Assembly (NCBI RefSeq): GCF_023910635.1
Contig: NZ_JAAVVZ010000005.1
Location: forward strand, 1-64,000
Origin: Sphingorhabdus sp.
GTDB taxonomy: Bacteria; Pseudomonadota; Alphaproteobacteria; Sphingomonadales; Sphingomonadaceae
Direction of reading: 5' to 3'
DNA length: 64,000 bases
In this document: one piece after another, positions 11,696 to 19,951 of the stretch
How positions within the stretch are numbered: position 1 is the first letter of the stretch
Layout: each line of letters opens with the position of its first letter
Position numbers and translations under genes: made by a program
Notes under the pieces: model-generated
What the model was told of the DNA's origin: nothing
Seen by the model: only the letters and a program-made list of their open reading frames with translations
Database searches by the model: none

Positions 11696-13497
11696 TGTCA
11701 GACGCTTACAAGATTATTGACCACACATATGACACCGTCGTCGTCGGCGCTGGCGGGTCGGGTCTGCGCGCCACCATGGGCAGCGCGGAAGCAGGTCTAA
11801 AAACCGCTTGCATTACCAAAGTCTTCCCAACGCGTTCGCACACTGTCGCGGCGCAGGGCGGGATCGCCGCATCGCTCGGTAACAACTCGCCCGACCATTG
11901 GACGTGGCACATGTATGACACGGTCAAGGGCTCCGATTGGCTCGGCGACCAAGATGCCATCGAATATATGGTCCGTGAGGCGCCAGCAGCGGTCTATGAG
12001 CTTGAACATGCGGGCGTGCCTTTCTCGCGTAATGCCGACGGCACCATCTACCAACGACCCTTTGGCGGCCATATGCAGAATATGGGCGAAGGCCCGCCGG
12101 TTCAACGCACCGCAGCCGCGGCCGACCGTACCGGTCACGCGATGTTGCATGCTTTGTATCAGCAAAGCCTGAAATATGACGCGGACTTCTTCATTGAATA
12201 TTTCGCGCTCGACCTGATCATGGAAAATGGCGAATGCCGTGGCGTTATCGCCATGTGCATGGAAGATGGCAGTATCCACCGGTTTAAAAGCCACGCTGTC
12301 GTGCTGGCAACCGGCGGCTATGGCCGCGCCTATTTCTCCGCAACGTCGGCGCATACCTGCACCGGTGACGGCGGCGGCATGGTCTTGCGCGCTGGCTTGC
12401 CATTGCAAGATATGGAATTTGTTCAGTTCCACCCGACGGGTATTTACGGCGCAGGCGTGCTGATTACCGAAGGCGCACGCGGCGAGGGCGGTTATCTGAC
12501 CAACAGCGAAGGCGAACGCTTTATGGAGCGTTATGCCCCATCGGCGAAGGACCTTGCATCACGCGACGTGGTCAGCCGTTCGATGGCGCTTGAAATGCGC
12601 GAAGGGCGCGGCGTTGGCGAACATAAAGACCATATCTATTTACATCTCGATCATATCGACCCTGCGGTATTGGCGCAGCGTTTGCCCGGCATCACCGAAA
12701 GCGGCAAGATTTTCGCGGGCGTTGACCTGACGCGGCAGCCGCTGCCCGTGACGCCAACGGTCCACTATAATATGGGCGGTATTCCGTGCAATTATCATGG
12801 GCAAGTTGTCACCAAGGTTGGCGATGATCCCGAAGTCATCGTTCCCGGCCTTTATTCGGTCGGTGAGGCAGCCTGTGTTTCCGTACACGGCGCCAACCGG
12901 CTTGGGTCGAACTCGTTGATCGACTTGGTCGTATTTGGTCGCGCAACCGGCTTGCATCTGAAATCGTCGTTGACGCCAGGTGCTCCGCATAAGGCATTGC
13001 CGGCTGACGCCGCCGACCTTGCGCTTGCACGCGTCGATAAGTTCCGTAACGCAAAAGGCGGATCGCCAACCGCCGAGATCCGCTTGCAAATGCAGCGCAC
13101 AATGCAAAAGCATGCCGCCGTTTTCCGCGACACTGCATTGTTGGAAGAAGGCGTGGTTGAAATGCAGAAGGTCAATCAACGTTTGGCCGACGTTCGCGTG
13201 ACCGACCGTAGCCTGATCTGGAACACCGACCTCATCGAAACGCTTGAGCTCGATAACCTAATGGCGCAGGCGGTTTGCACGGTCGAAAGTGCAAACAACC
13301 GCAAGGAAAGCCGTGGCGCACATGCGCACGAAGATTTCCCCGAGCGCGACGACGCCAACTGGATGAAGCACACGGCTTCATGGTTTGAAGGTTGGGGCGG
13401 CTCCGGCGGTAAGGTCAAAATCGACTATCGCCCGGTGCATGATTATACGCTGACCGATGATGTCGAGTATATTAAGCCAAAACCACGGGTGTATTGA
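11695..13497 (+). CDS. sdhA: Succinate dehydrogenase flavoprotein subunit
   Basis: SdhA oxidises succinate to fumarate and passes electrons to the iron-sulfur subunit. The 600-aa product shows the N-terminal dinucleotide motif [13 protein letters not shown], the covalent FAD attachment region [13 protein letters not shown] with its histidine, the substrate-binding stretch [11 protein letters not shown] and GARGEGGYL, and the C-terminal [17 protein letters not shown]. Full length. The usual next gene, sdhB, is not here: the coding frame ends and repeat DNA begins within about 30 bases. Confidence 0.97.
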   Translation: MSDAYKIIDHTYDTVVVGAGGSGLRATMGSAEAGLKTACITKVFPTRSHTVAAQGGIAASLGNNSPDHWTWHMYDTVKGSDWLGDQDAIEYMVREAPAAVYELEHAGVPFSRNADGTIYQRPFGGHMQNMGEGPPVQRTAAAADRTGHAMLHALYQQSLKYDADFFIEYFALDLIMENGECRGVIAMCMEDGSIHRFKSHAVVLATGGYGRAYFSATSAHTCTGDGGGMVLRAGLPLQDMEFVQFHPTGIYGAGVLITEGARGEGGYLTNSEGERFMERYAPSAKDLASRDVVSRSMALEMREGRGVGEHKDHIYLHLDHIDPAVLAQRLPGITESGKIFAGVDLTRQPLPVTPTVHYNMGGIPCNYHGQVVTKVGDDPEVIVPGLYSVGEAACVSVHGANRLGSNSLIDLVVFGRATGLHLKSSLTPGAPHKALPADAADLALARVDKFRNAKGGSPTAEIRLQMQRTMQKHAAVFRDTALLEEGVVEMQKVNQRLADVRVTDRSLIWNTDLIETLELDNLMAQAVCTVESANNRKESRGAHAHEDFPERDDANWMKHTASWFEGWGGSGGKVKIDYRPVHDYTLTDDVEYIKPKPRVY

Positions 13498-13523
13498 GGG
13501 TTAGCAAATCGGGATTTTGAACA

Positions 13524-14218
13524 CCCCGTCGCCCCAGCGCAGGCTGGGGCCTATCACGCGTTTCAGTTTCGCGCGCTACCTTTCGAATGTCGTCCGCTCC
13601 CACAACCGTCACCCTGAACTTGGTTCAGGGTCCATTTCTCGTCTCTACTCTTCGGTCTATGTGGCACGATGGATGCTGAACCGAGTTGTGCATGACGTTG
13701 TGGGGAATGCCCCTCTGCGGCCTCCGCGCCTCGGCGTGAACTCCCTGATTCGTCATTCCTGCGAAAGCAGGGAACTTAGTGACCGTCAGGACAATCCATG
13801 GGCCGAACTATCGGTAAAATGGTTCGCACAAAGGCACGAAGGCACAAAGAAGTTGCTCCTCGTCTTCGTGTCTTCGTGCGCACCAAAAACGTATCGCGAG
13901 CGGAAATATGAGACCATGGATTCCCGCTTTCGCGGGTATGACAATGTTAGGATATTGGGGTCTGTGAATCCAAATTCCCGTCGCCCCAGCGCAGGCTGGG
14001 GCCTATCCCGTCTATCGGCAAAATGGTTCGCACAAAGACATGAAGGCACAAAGAGGTTGCTCCTCGTCTTCGTGTCTTCGTGCGAACAAAAAACGTATCA
14101 TACGCGGAAATATCGGGCCATGGGTTACCGCTTTCGCGGGAATGACAATCTTGGGGTATTGGGGTCTGTGAATCCAAATTCCCATCGCCCCAGCGCAGGC
14201 TGGGGCCTATCCCGCGTT
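13524..14218. repeat. Repeat-filled intergenic region after sdhA, including a 204-bp tandem duplication
   Basis: The 779 bases between sdhA and the next gene are repeats. A family A hairpin unit (GCCCCAGC...GCTGGGGC) is at 13527-13560, a family B unit at about 13607-13700, and a TTCCTGCGAAAGCAGGGAA hairpin at 13757. From 13811 to 14218 two copies of a 204-bp unit follow head to tail (13811-14014, 14015-14218), each holding CACGAAGGCACAAAG-type sequence, its inverted partner CTTCGTGTCTTCGTGCG, a CGCTTTCGCGGG hairpin and a family A hairpin. The long open frame across this region is repeat translation. Confidence 0.85.
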
Positions 14219-14276
14219 GAAGGCTCGCCCATTGCGCGATTGCATTCGTCGAAAAATATAATTTGCCCCCACCCCG

Positions 14277-15263
14277 TCAAAGGCCAGCAAAAACCTCTGC
14301 CGTAATCTCCAAACTCCGTTTGCGCTTTGCATGATCGAATATCGAACAGGCGACGATGATTTCGTCGGCCTGTGTTCGCGCCTGAAACGCCTGCACGGCT
14401 GACTTTACGCTATTGGCCGCACCAATGGCGCTTGCGGACAGCACGTCATCTAGGGCACCTTTAAAATGAGCGGGCAGGGACGCAAGATAGCCCTCCACGG
14501 GTGGGGGCAATTGGCGCGGGTTGCCCGTGCGCAGTGCAACGAAGCTTTGCATCAATGAACTCGCTAAAAACTCCCCTTCGGCATCGGTGTCGGCGGCGAT
14601 GATGTTGAACGCGGCTATCGCGTGCGGCGCGTCAAGCATGGCGCTTGGCCGAAAATGGCTGCGATAGATGTGCAGCGCCTCATCCAGCATCTGTGGCGCA
14701 AAATGGCTGGCGAAGGCGAAGGGCAGGCCCAAAGCGGCGGCCACTTGCGCGCCGTACAGGCTGCTACCCAAGATATAGAGTTGGATGTTTGCACCCGCGC
14801 CCGGTGTCGCGACGATGCCAGTTTGGCCATCATCGGCGAAATAGCTTTGCAATTCCATCACATCGCGCGGGAAAGCATTGGGATCGCTGTCGAGCGTCCG
14901 CCGGATCGCGGCGGCGACGCGTTGGTCACTGCCGGGCGCGCGGCCAAGCCCCAAGTCAATACGGCCCGGAAAGAGCGCGTCCAACGTGCCGAACTGTTCC
15001 GCAATGACCAAAGGCGCATGGTTGGGCAACATGATGCCGCCGGAGCCAACGCGGATGGTCTTCGTCGCCGCGGCAATATGCCCGATCACGACGCTGGTGG
15101 CTGCGCTCGCAATGCCGCGCATGCCGTGATGTTCGGCAACCCAATAACGTGTGAAGCCAAGGTTTTCGGCATGCGCCGCCAGGTCAGCGGCGTTGGCGAG
15201 CGCGCTTGCGACCGATCCGCCTTCCACAACAGGCACCAGATCCAAGAAAGAGAATGAAGTCAT
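14277..15263 (-). CDS. LLM-class flavin-dependent oxidoreductase
   Basis: The 328-aa product belongs to the bacterial luciferase-like monooxygenases: it opens with [12 protein letters not shown], has [56 protein letters not shown], which is the diagnostic conserved block of this group, and [18 protein letters not shown]. Such proteins use reduced flavin (FMN) and O2, but no substrate can be read from the sequence. I chose the ATG at 15263 (MTSFSF) because the conserved region begins there; an upstream ATG at 15287 adds only eight residues. Confidence 0.88.
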   Translation of the reverse strand: MTSFSFLDLVPVVEGGSVASALANAADLAAHAENLGFTRYWVAEHHGMRGIASAATSVVIGHIAAATKTIRVGSGGIMLPNHAPLVIAEQFGTLDALFPGRIDLGLGRAPGSDQRVAAAIRRTLDSDPNAFPRDVMELQSYFADDGQTGIVATPGAGANIQLYILGSSLYGAQVAAALGLPFAFASHFAPQMLDEALHIYRSHFRPSAMLDAPHAIAAFNIIAADTDAEGEFLASSLMQSFVALRTGNPRQLPPPVEGYLASLPAHFKGALDDVLSASAIGAANSVKSAVQAFQARTQADEIIVACSIFDHAKRKRSLEITAEVFAGL

Positions 15264-15343
15264 GGCGTGTAGATGGTGGTTTATCACCCCAAAGCCAAGC
15301 GCAATCGACTATTTCTTCGTGCCGTGCGATATGCGTTCATGTG

Positions 15344-15955
15344 GTGACAGAATTTTTCATACCCTTCCTTGTGACGACAATGCTGATTGAGCTAACGCCT
15401 GGTCCAAATATGGCGTGGTTGGCGTTGACGAGTGCGAGCGAAGGCAAAAGGTCGGGATTTGCGGCGGTAGCAGGGATTGCGCTTGGCCTCGCGATACTGG
15501 CTGCTGCATCGGCAATCGGCCTTGCGGAGTTGGCAACACGCTCTCCAGCGATTTTCAGCCTGTTGCGCTATGCCGGCGTTGCCTATTTGCTCTGGCTGGC
15601 GTGGAAGACATGGGCGGGCAAAGATGAACCTATTCCGGATAGCGTAAGCAAAAATGCGCTCGGTGCATGGTTTCGCCATGGGCTGTTGTTAAACGTGTTG
15701 AACCCTAAGGCAGCCGTTTTCTTCATAACGGTCCTACCAGCCTATATTACGCAAAGTGCGCCAATTGCGCCGCAAACGGCGTTGCTGTCCGCAAGCTATG
15801 TCGCGATTGCCACTTTTGTGCATCTTGTCATCGTCGCGCTAGCGGCACAGGCACATGGATGGATATCCACCGGAAACAGAGCGCGCATCGTCCGCCGCGT
15901 CTTTGCCATTCTGTTGGCAGGCATCGCTATCTGGTTCCTTTTAACCTCAGCTTAG
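15344..15955 (+). CDS. LysE/RhtB-family amino acid exporter
   Basis: The approximately 203-aa product has the LysE signature MLIELTPGPNMAWLAL near its N-terminus, YLLWLAWKTWAG in the middle and NVLNPKAAVFF, with six predicted hydrophobic helices. These proteins export amino acids or related small molecules. The start is uncertain: I chose GTG at 15344 (VTEFFIPFLV); ATG at 15380 would cut into the first helix, and the ATG at 15206 would overlap the divergent LLM gene. The stop codon TAG is completed by the first base of the IS element inserted directly after it. Confidence 0.82.
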   Translation: MTEFFIPFLVTTMLIELTPGPNMAWLALTSASEGKRSGFAAVAGIALGLAILAAASAIGLAELATRSPAIFSLLRYAGVAYLLWLAWKTWAGKDEPIPDSVSKNALGAWFRHGLLLNVLNPKAAVFFITVLPAYITQSAPIAPQTALLSASYVAIATFVHLVIVALAAQAHGWISTGNRARIVRRVFAILLAGIAIWFLLTSA

Positions 15956-16380
15956 GCCACAGACTCATTATGTCTCAACCAGATCCGGATTGATGCGAGT
16001 TGGACAGAGGCGAGATAATTATCGTCTCTTTGATCGTATCGCGTGGCAACTGCTCTGAAATGCTTGAGTTTATTAAAGAAGCGCTCGACGAGGTTGCGTT
16101 GCTTATAGAGGAAGTGACTAAATGCCGGTTTGATCACGCGTTGCGGCATGGCGCGGATATTGGCCCTGGCACCGCGCGCCTCCATTTCGGCGCGCAACGC
16201 ATCGGAGTCATAAGCCCGGTCGGCGAGCAGGATATCCCCTTTGCCGACGGTATCGAACATGTCTGCTGCACTGCGACCATCGGCGGCTTGCCCTTCGGTC
16301 AGCTTGAGCATGATCGGCATGCCCATCGCATCGACCAGTGCATGTATCTTGGTGGTCAGGCCGCCACGCGAGTGACCCAT
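15952..16380 (-). CDS. IS5-family transposase, ORF B (catalytic C-terminal part)
   Basis: This frame carries the second and third acidic residues of the DDE transposase: LADRAYDSDALR and NLVERFFNKLKHFR, plus GHSRGGLTTKIHALVD at its start. It is in the -1 frame relative to ORF A and is expressed by frameshifting in the overlap. The fusion protein would be about 260 aa, normal for the IS427 subgroup. Confidence 0.88.
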   Translation of the reverse strand: MGHSRGGLTTKIHALVDAMGMPIMLKLTEGQAADGRSAADMFDTVGKGDILLADRAYDSDALRAEMEARGARANIRAMPQRVIKPAFSHFLYKQRNLVERFFNKLKHFRAVATRYDQRDDNYLASVQLASIRIWLRHNESVA

Positions 16381-16797
16381 GCAACGGGATCGCTGGTCTT
16401 TTTTTTACCATTGGCTCCATGTTGATGAACCCGGATCGAAGACGAGTCGATCATCTGGATATTGCCTTCGTAAGCCACGGAAACTGCATCCAATATATGC
16501 TTCCACACACCGGCTCTGCGCCAGCGGTTGAACCGGTTCACACAGGTCGTATACGGACCGTATCGCGCCGGAATATCCGCCCAAGGCGCGCCAGTGCGTA
16601 ACCGCCAGAATATCCCGTTCAAAACCCGCCGATCATCAACCCGCTTCACGCCACGCACCTTGGTCGGCAACAAAGGCTGGATCACCAACCACTCGAAATC
16701 TGTCAAATCAAACCGTGCCATCAGCTTCTCCCTTCCAGAAAAAGCATTGAATCAGATATCAATCACTTTGGGAATCCAATTTATGAGTATGTGACCT
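15955..16797 (-). mobile_element. IS5-family (IS427-type) insertion sequence
   Basis: The element is about 843 bp, with two overlapping transposase frames on the minus strand. Its ends are imperfect inverted repeats: GGCCACAGACTCATTA on the left and, as reverse complement of the right end, GGTCACATACTCATAA. A TA dinucleotide flanks both sides (15953-15954 and 16798-16799), consistent with a 2-bp target duplication. It sits exactly between the lysE stop and the left end of a MITE-like element, and appears intact and potentially active. Confidence 0.88.
16356..16721 (-). CDS. IS5-family transposase, ORF A (N-terminal part)
   Basis: The 121-aa frame has FDLTDFEWLVIQPLLP and RVDDRRVLNGIFWRLRTGAPW, the usual N-terminal block of IS427-type transposases, and the first catalytic aspartate in QMIDSSSIR. 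Near its end a run of eight A (minus strand, 16399-16406) in GGT-AAAAAAAA-GACC gives a canonical slippery site; a -1 shift there joins it to ORF B. Confidence 0.88.
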   Translation of the reverse strand: MARFDLTDFEWLVIQPLLPTKVRGVKRVDDRRVLNGIFWRLRTGAPWADIPARYGPYTTCVNRFNRWRRAGVWKHILDAVSVAYEGNIQMIDSSSIRVHQHGANGKKKTSDPVAWVTRVAA

Positions 16798-17063
16798 AGG
16801 GTCAGGACCACTTAAATCCACCTTCGCGGCGTCAAAATGGCAAAGATATCGAAGGAAAATGTCCGCCGCAGGCAGTCATTCTGCCTGCAAGGGCATTTTG
16901 CTTTGAGATCGAAGCCATTTTGACGTCCTTCGGATTTGACCCATTTTGTCCATTGTCGCGTTGGCAAGCTTGGACTTAGAACCACTAAGTCCTGCGCTTA
17001 CCGCCTTGCACTGAACAAAATGGCCTCAAACCGCGAAGGTGGATTTAAGTGGTCCTGACCCTA
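16798..17063. mobile_element. MITE-like element, longest copy (262 bp plus TA flanks)
   Basis: No gene is present. The ends are a perfect inverted repeat of about 30 bp beginning GGTCAGGACCACTTAAATCC and ending in the complement GGATTTAAGTGGTCCTGACC. The interior holds nested hairpins: GTCAAAATGGC with GCCATTTTGAC, GCAGGCA with TGCCTGC, GGACTTAG with CTAAGTCC, and CCATTTTGT with ACAAAATGG. TA flanks both ends. The right TA supplies the TAG stop of the minus-strand lldD. The left end reads TAGGTCAGG, one G fewer than other copies. Confidence 0.8.
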
Positions 17064-18209
17064 ACGCCAGCGCAGCATAGAACGGTCAAACTGTGAGACG
17101 GAACGGACCCCCATAAGCCGCATGTCGCGATCAATCTCGTCACGCAATTTGCCGACAATACGCTCGACGCCTAGTTGCCCGGCTGCGGCAAGTGCATAAA
17201 GATATAAACGTCCGCCGGAGCAAGCCGTTGCTCCGGCGGCGATTGCTTTGAGGACATGGCTGCCACGCCGGATGCCGCCGTCGCAGATGATGTCGATCTT
17301 GCCGCCCACGGCATCGGCGATCTCGGATATCTGGTCAAATGGCGCGCGCGAACCGTCCAATTGCCGCCCGCCATGGTTGGACACCATGATTGCGGTCGCG
17401 CCAATGTCGACGGCGCGTTTCGCATCGTCAACGGACATGATCCCTTTCAGACAAAATTCGCCACCCCAATCTGACCGAATTTTTTCGGCCATTTTCCAGT
17501 CTATGGATGTATCGAGCATAGTATTGAAATATTCCGCGACGGATACCGCGACATTCGTGCCTGCATCAACGTGCGTTTCCAGATTGGGCAGTGCAAATTT
17601 TTCGCGGAATAGATAATTCAGCGCCCATTTTGGGTGGATGGCATAGCTTAACACCGACGCGGGCGTGAAGCGCGGCGGCGAGGTGAACCCGCTGCGCAGG
17701 CACCGTTCGCGGTTTCCTGAAACGATCGTGTCGACCGTCAGCGCGATTGCATCAAACTTCGCCGCCTTGCAGCGTTCGATCATCGACGCGTTCAGCCCCT
17801 TGTCCTTGTGGATGTAGAGTTGGAACATTTTTGGGGTTTTGATGGTCGCGCCGACTTCCTCAATGCTGATGGTCGCCAATGAGGAGATACCAAACCATAT
17901 ATTATGCTGCTGCGCGACCGACGCAACGGCACGTTCGCCTTGCCAATGAAACAGGCGCTGCAAGGCCGTGGGGGACAGCATCAGCGGCATGTCCATCCGT
18001 TGCCCCATCACCGTCACGCCCATGTCGATCTCCGACGCGCCAGCCAAGACATTGGGCACCAGATCGCAATCGTCAAATGCCGACGTGTTGCGCGTCTTTG
18101 TCCGTTCATCGTCGGCAGCGCCATCGATGTAATTGAAGATCGGTGCGGGCAGGCGCGATTCTGCTAAACGGCGGAAATCGGCTACATTATGGCAATCTTG
18201 TAAACGCAT
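17061..18209 (-). CDS. lldD: L-lactate dehydrogenase (FMN-dependent, alpha-hydroxy acid oxidase family)
   Basis: LldD oxidises L-lactate to pyruvate and feeds electrons to the quinone pool at the inner membrane. The 382-aa product has FNYIDGAADDE near its start, the FMN-binding segments LMLSPTALQRLFHW and QLYIHKDKGLN, the catalytic histidine in VSNHGGRQLDGS and the phosphate-binding DGGIRRGSHVLKAIAAGA. The ATG at 18209 (MRLQDCHNV) gives the family N-terminus; the frame upstream of it lacks similarity. Its stop codon TAG lies on the TA flank of the adjacent MITE. It is divergent from the hydroxybutyrate dehydrogenase gene, which may share control. A related 2-hydroxy acid substrate is possible. 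Confidence 0.85.
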   Translation of the reverse strand: MRLQDCHNVADFRRLAESRLPAPIFNYIDGAADDERTKTRNTSAFDDCDLVPNVLAGASEIDMGVTVMGQRMDMPLMLSPTALQRLFHWQGERAVASVAQQHNIWFGISSLATISIEEVGATIKTPKMFQLYIHKDKGLNASMIERCKAAKFDAIALTVDTIVSGNRERCLRSGFTSPPRFTPASVLSYAIHPKWALNYLFREKFALPNLETHVDAGTNVAVSVAEYFNTMLDTSIDWKMAEKIRSDWGGEFCLKGIMSVDDAKRAVDIGATAIMVSNHGGRQLDGSRAPFDQISEIADAVGGKIDIICDGGIRRGSHVLKAIAAGATACSGGRLYLYALAAAGQLGVERIVGKLRDEIDRDMRLMGVRSVSQFDRSMLRWR

Positions 18210-18394
18210 TTTGGTCCTATGACAGACCTTGCACATAATTGCATCCATTTGGATAGTTTGCCCGAGCAACGGTTGCTTGCGCTGCTGCTTTGGGCAAGGT
18301 CGTCGCACCGCATATTGTCCTGATGGAACATTGCGGTTACCGGGACATTGCGCAAGACAAAGTCATCAGACCCTAAATGCAAAGGCATGCTCAT

Positions 18395-19180
18395 ATGTTT
18401 CTCGAAGGCAAAACAGCACTCATCACGGGTTCAACCTCTGGTATCGGGTTGGGCTATGCCCGCGCGTTGGCCGCGCAGGGTGCACATGTGATGATCAACG
18501 GCTTTGGTGATGCCGACCTGATCCAAAGCTATGTCGACGAACTCAGCAAGGTGAGCGGCGGAAAGGCGCAGTATTCCGCGGCCGACATGACTCAACCCGA
18601 CAGCATCCGTGCCATGGTCTGCGAATGCACCAACCTATTGGGATCACCTGATATTTTGATCAATAATGCCGGAATCCAGCATGTTGCGCCGGTTGACGAA
18701 TTTCCGGACGACAAATGGGATGCGATCTTGTCCATCATCCTGTCTTCGGCCTTCCATACAACCAAGGCCGCCTTGCCCGCGATGAAGGCCAAGGGCTGGG
18801 GCCGCATCATCAATACAGGGTCAATGCACAGCCTTGTCGCATCGCCGTTCAAATCGGCCTATAATGCCGCAAAGCATGGCCTTGCCGGTTTCACCAAAAC
18901 GGTCGCGCTTGAAGTGGCTACAGTAGGCATCACGGTGAACAATATCTGCCCCGGCTATGTCTGGACATCGTTGGTCGAAAACCAAATTCCCGATACGATG
19001 AAAGCCCGGGGACTGACGCGGGATCAAGTGATCAACGACGTGCTGCTGGCCAACCAGCCGCAGAAGAAATTTGTGCAGGTGGAGCAATTGGCCGCGCTCG
19101 CGGTGTTTTTGTGCCGTGATGAGGCGAGCGCGATTACCGGCACAAACCTGTCCGTTGATGGCGGTTGGACCGCGCAATAG
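18395..19180 (+). CDS. 3-Hydroxybutyrate dehydrogenase (SDR family)
   Basis: The 261-aa product has the SDR cofactor motif TGSTSGIG, NNAGIQHVAPVDEF, the active-site Ser and Tyr-Lys (NTGSMHSLVAS, YNAAKHGL) and the C-terminal NLSVDGGWTAQ. GIQHVAPVDEFP, PGYVWTSLVENQI and QPQKKFVQ are typical of D-3-hydroxybutyrate dehydrogenases, which convert 3-hydroxybutyrate to acetoacetate in polyhydroxybutyrate and ketone use. I start at the ATG 18395 (MFLEGK); an in-frame ATG at 18377 is also open. It is divergent from lldD and close to isocitrate lyase, consistent with growth on short acids. Confidence 0.82.
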   Translation: MFLEGKTALITGSTSGIGLGYARALAAQGAHVMINGFGDADLIQSYVDELSKVSGGKAQYSAADMTQPDSIRAMVCECTNLLGSPDILINNAGIQHVAPVDEFPDDKWDAILSIILSSAFHTTKAALPAMKAKGWGRIINTGSMHSLVASPFKSAYNAAKHGLAGFTKTVALEVATVGITVNNICPGYVWTSLVENQIPDTMKARGLTRDQVINDVLLANQPQKKFVQVEQLAALAVFLCRDEASAITGTNLSVDGGWTAQ

Positions 19181-19200
19181 CACTGAGTGTCAAAGTCCGC

Positions 19201-19611
19201 TCATTGTCCTTGGGCGTCCACCGCAGCGATGTTCGTGGCGGCTTCTGCCGGAGCCGCTGAGCCCGGCAATATATAGGGCGGCGGTGTGTAGCCAATTTGG
19301 GTAGCTGGCGCGCCATCGCCTTTGGACGAACTGATCTGCGGTGCAGTGCCCAATGGCATTCCAAATTCGGGCTGCATCGGATTTCCATCAATGGTCGGTG
19401 TGTCGAATTGAAAGTCATCAACGGGTTCCAAGGCCGATTGCGTGGGCATTGGAGACGGCGGGAGCGATTGTGACTCCGCTGGCGACTGCACGGTAATCTC
19501 AACGCTGGCTTGCGAAGAATTCCCTGAGATTGGGTTTTCCTCAGACACAACCAGGGCGATAAACCCGGCAACCGAGAGCGCCCCCAATAGCAATTTCAGA
19601 ATATTGTCCAT
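19201..19611 (-). CDS. Small membrane-anchored proline-rich protein of unknown function
   Basis: The 136-aa product begins with one hydrophobic helix (LKLLLGALSVAGFIALVV) and continues as a low-complexity tail rich in Pro, Ser, Gln and Ala with repeated PxP stretches (QSLPPSPMPTQ, YTPPPYILPG). No enzyme motif is visible. The start at 19611 (MDNILKL) places the helix at the N-terminus; the open frame extends upstream but that part looks non-coding. Probably a periplasm-facing anchored protein. Confidence 0.6.
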   Translation of the reverse strand: MDNILKLLLGALSVAGFIALVVSEENPISGNSSQASVEITVQSPAESQSLPPSPMPTQSALEPVDDFQFDTPTIDGNPMQPEFGMPLGTAPQISSSKGDGAPATQIGYTPPPYILPGSAAPAEAATNIAAVDAQGQ

Positions 19612-19694
19612 GCGCCTCTGCTCAATTAGGTTCCGACCAAGCGATAACGGCAGGCCGTTAATATAATATGAGCGATGAAATTCCTTAAGGGCAT

Positions 19695-19725
19695 AAAAAA
19701 ACCGCCGACATTGCTGCCGGCGGTT
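19695..19725 (-). terminator. Rho-independent terminator downstream of aceA and the 52-aa gene
   Basis: AACCGCCG and CGGCGGTT form an 8-bp stem around a 10-base loop. On the minus strand it is followed by six T (A run at 19695-19700), ideal for ending the aceA transcript. On the plus strand GGCGTTTTT follows a few bases later, so it may work both ways. Confidence 0.85.
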
Positions 19726-19781
19726 AGGCGTTTTTCCTCCCCAGGAAAACACGGAAAACTGGTTGGTCTATGCGGGTTGGT

Positions 19782-19940
19782 CTATTTGCCGCCAGCGCTA
19801 CCAAGGCGGTGATAAAGCCGGGCAAATTTGACCGATTCAGGCTTGTCCTGAATGACCTCAAGATAATGCACCAATGCTTGCCGAAGCAGCGTAAGATCCT
19901 CGGTAGAAAGGACGGCGCGTGCGCGTGGTGGTTCACCCAT
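19782..19940 (-). CDS. Small 52-aa protein downstream of isocitrate lyase
   Basis: A 52-codon frame runs from ATG 19940 to TAG 19782. It reads MGEPPRARAVLSTEDLTLLR at its start and ends FARLYHRLGSAGGK, with an amphipathic helical middle (RQALVHYLEVIQDKPE). It begins 12 bases after the aceA stop, lies on the same strand and ends before the shared terminator, so it fits as the second gene of an aceA operon. I do not recognise a named family; its position and protein-like composition support it being real. Confidence 0.6.
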   Translation of the reverse strand: MGEPPRARAVLSTEDLTLLRQALVHYLEVIQDKPESVKFARLYHRLGSAGGK

Positions 19941-19951
19941 ATCGATCGCTC

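Noticed and set aside
13811-14218. Possible CRISPR array in the repeat-rich region
   Set aside because: There are only two long (204-bp) direct copies with no short repeat-spacer alternation, and no cas genes are present.
13517-14305. Long plus-strand open frame (262 codons) after sdhA
   Set aside because: It is translation of the repeat cluster, including both copies of the 204-bp tandem unit, and has no ribosome binding site or protein-like domain.
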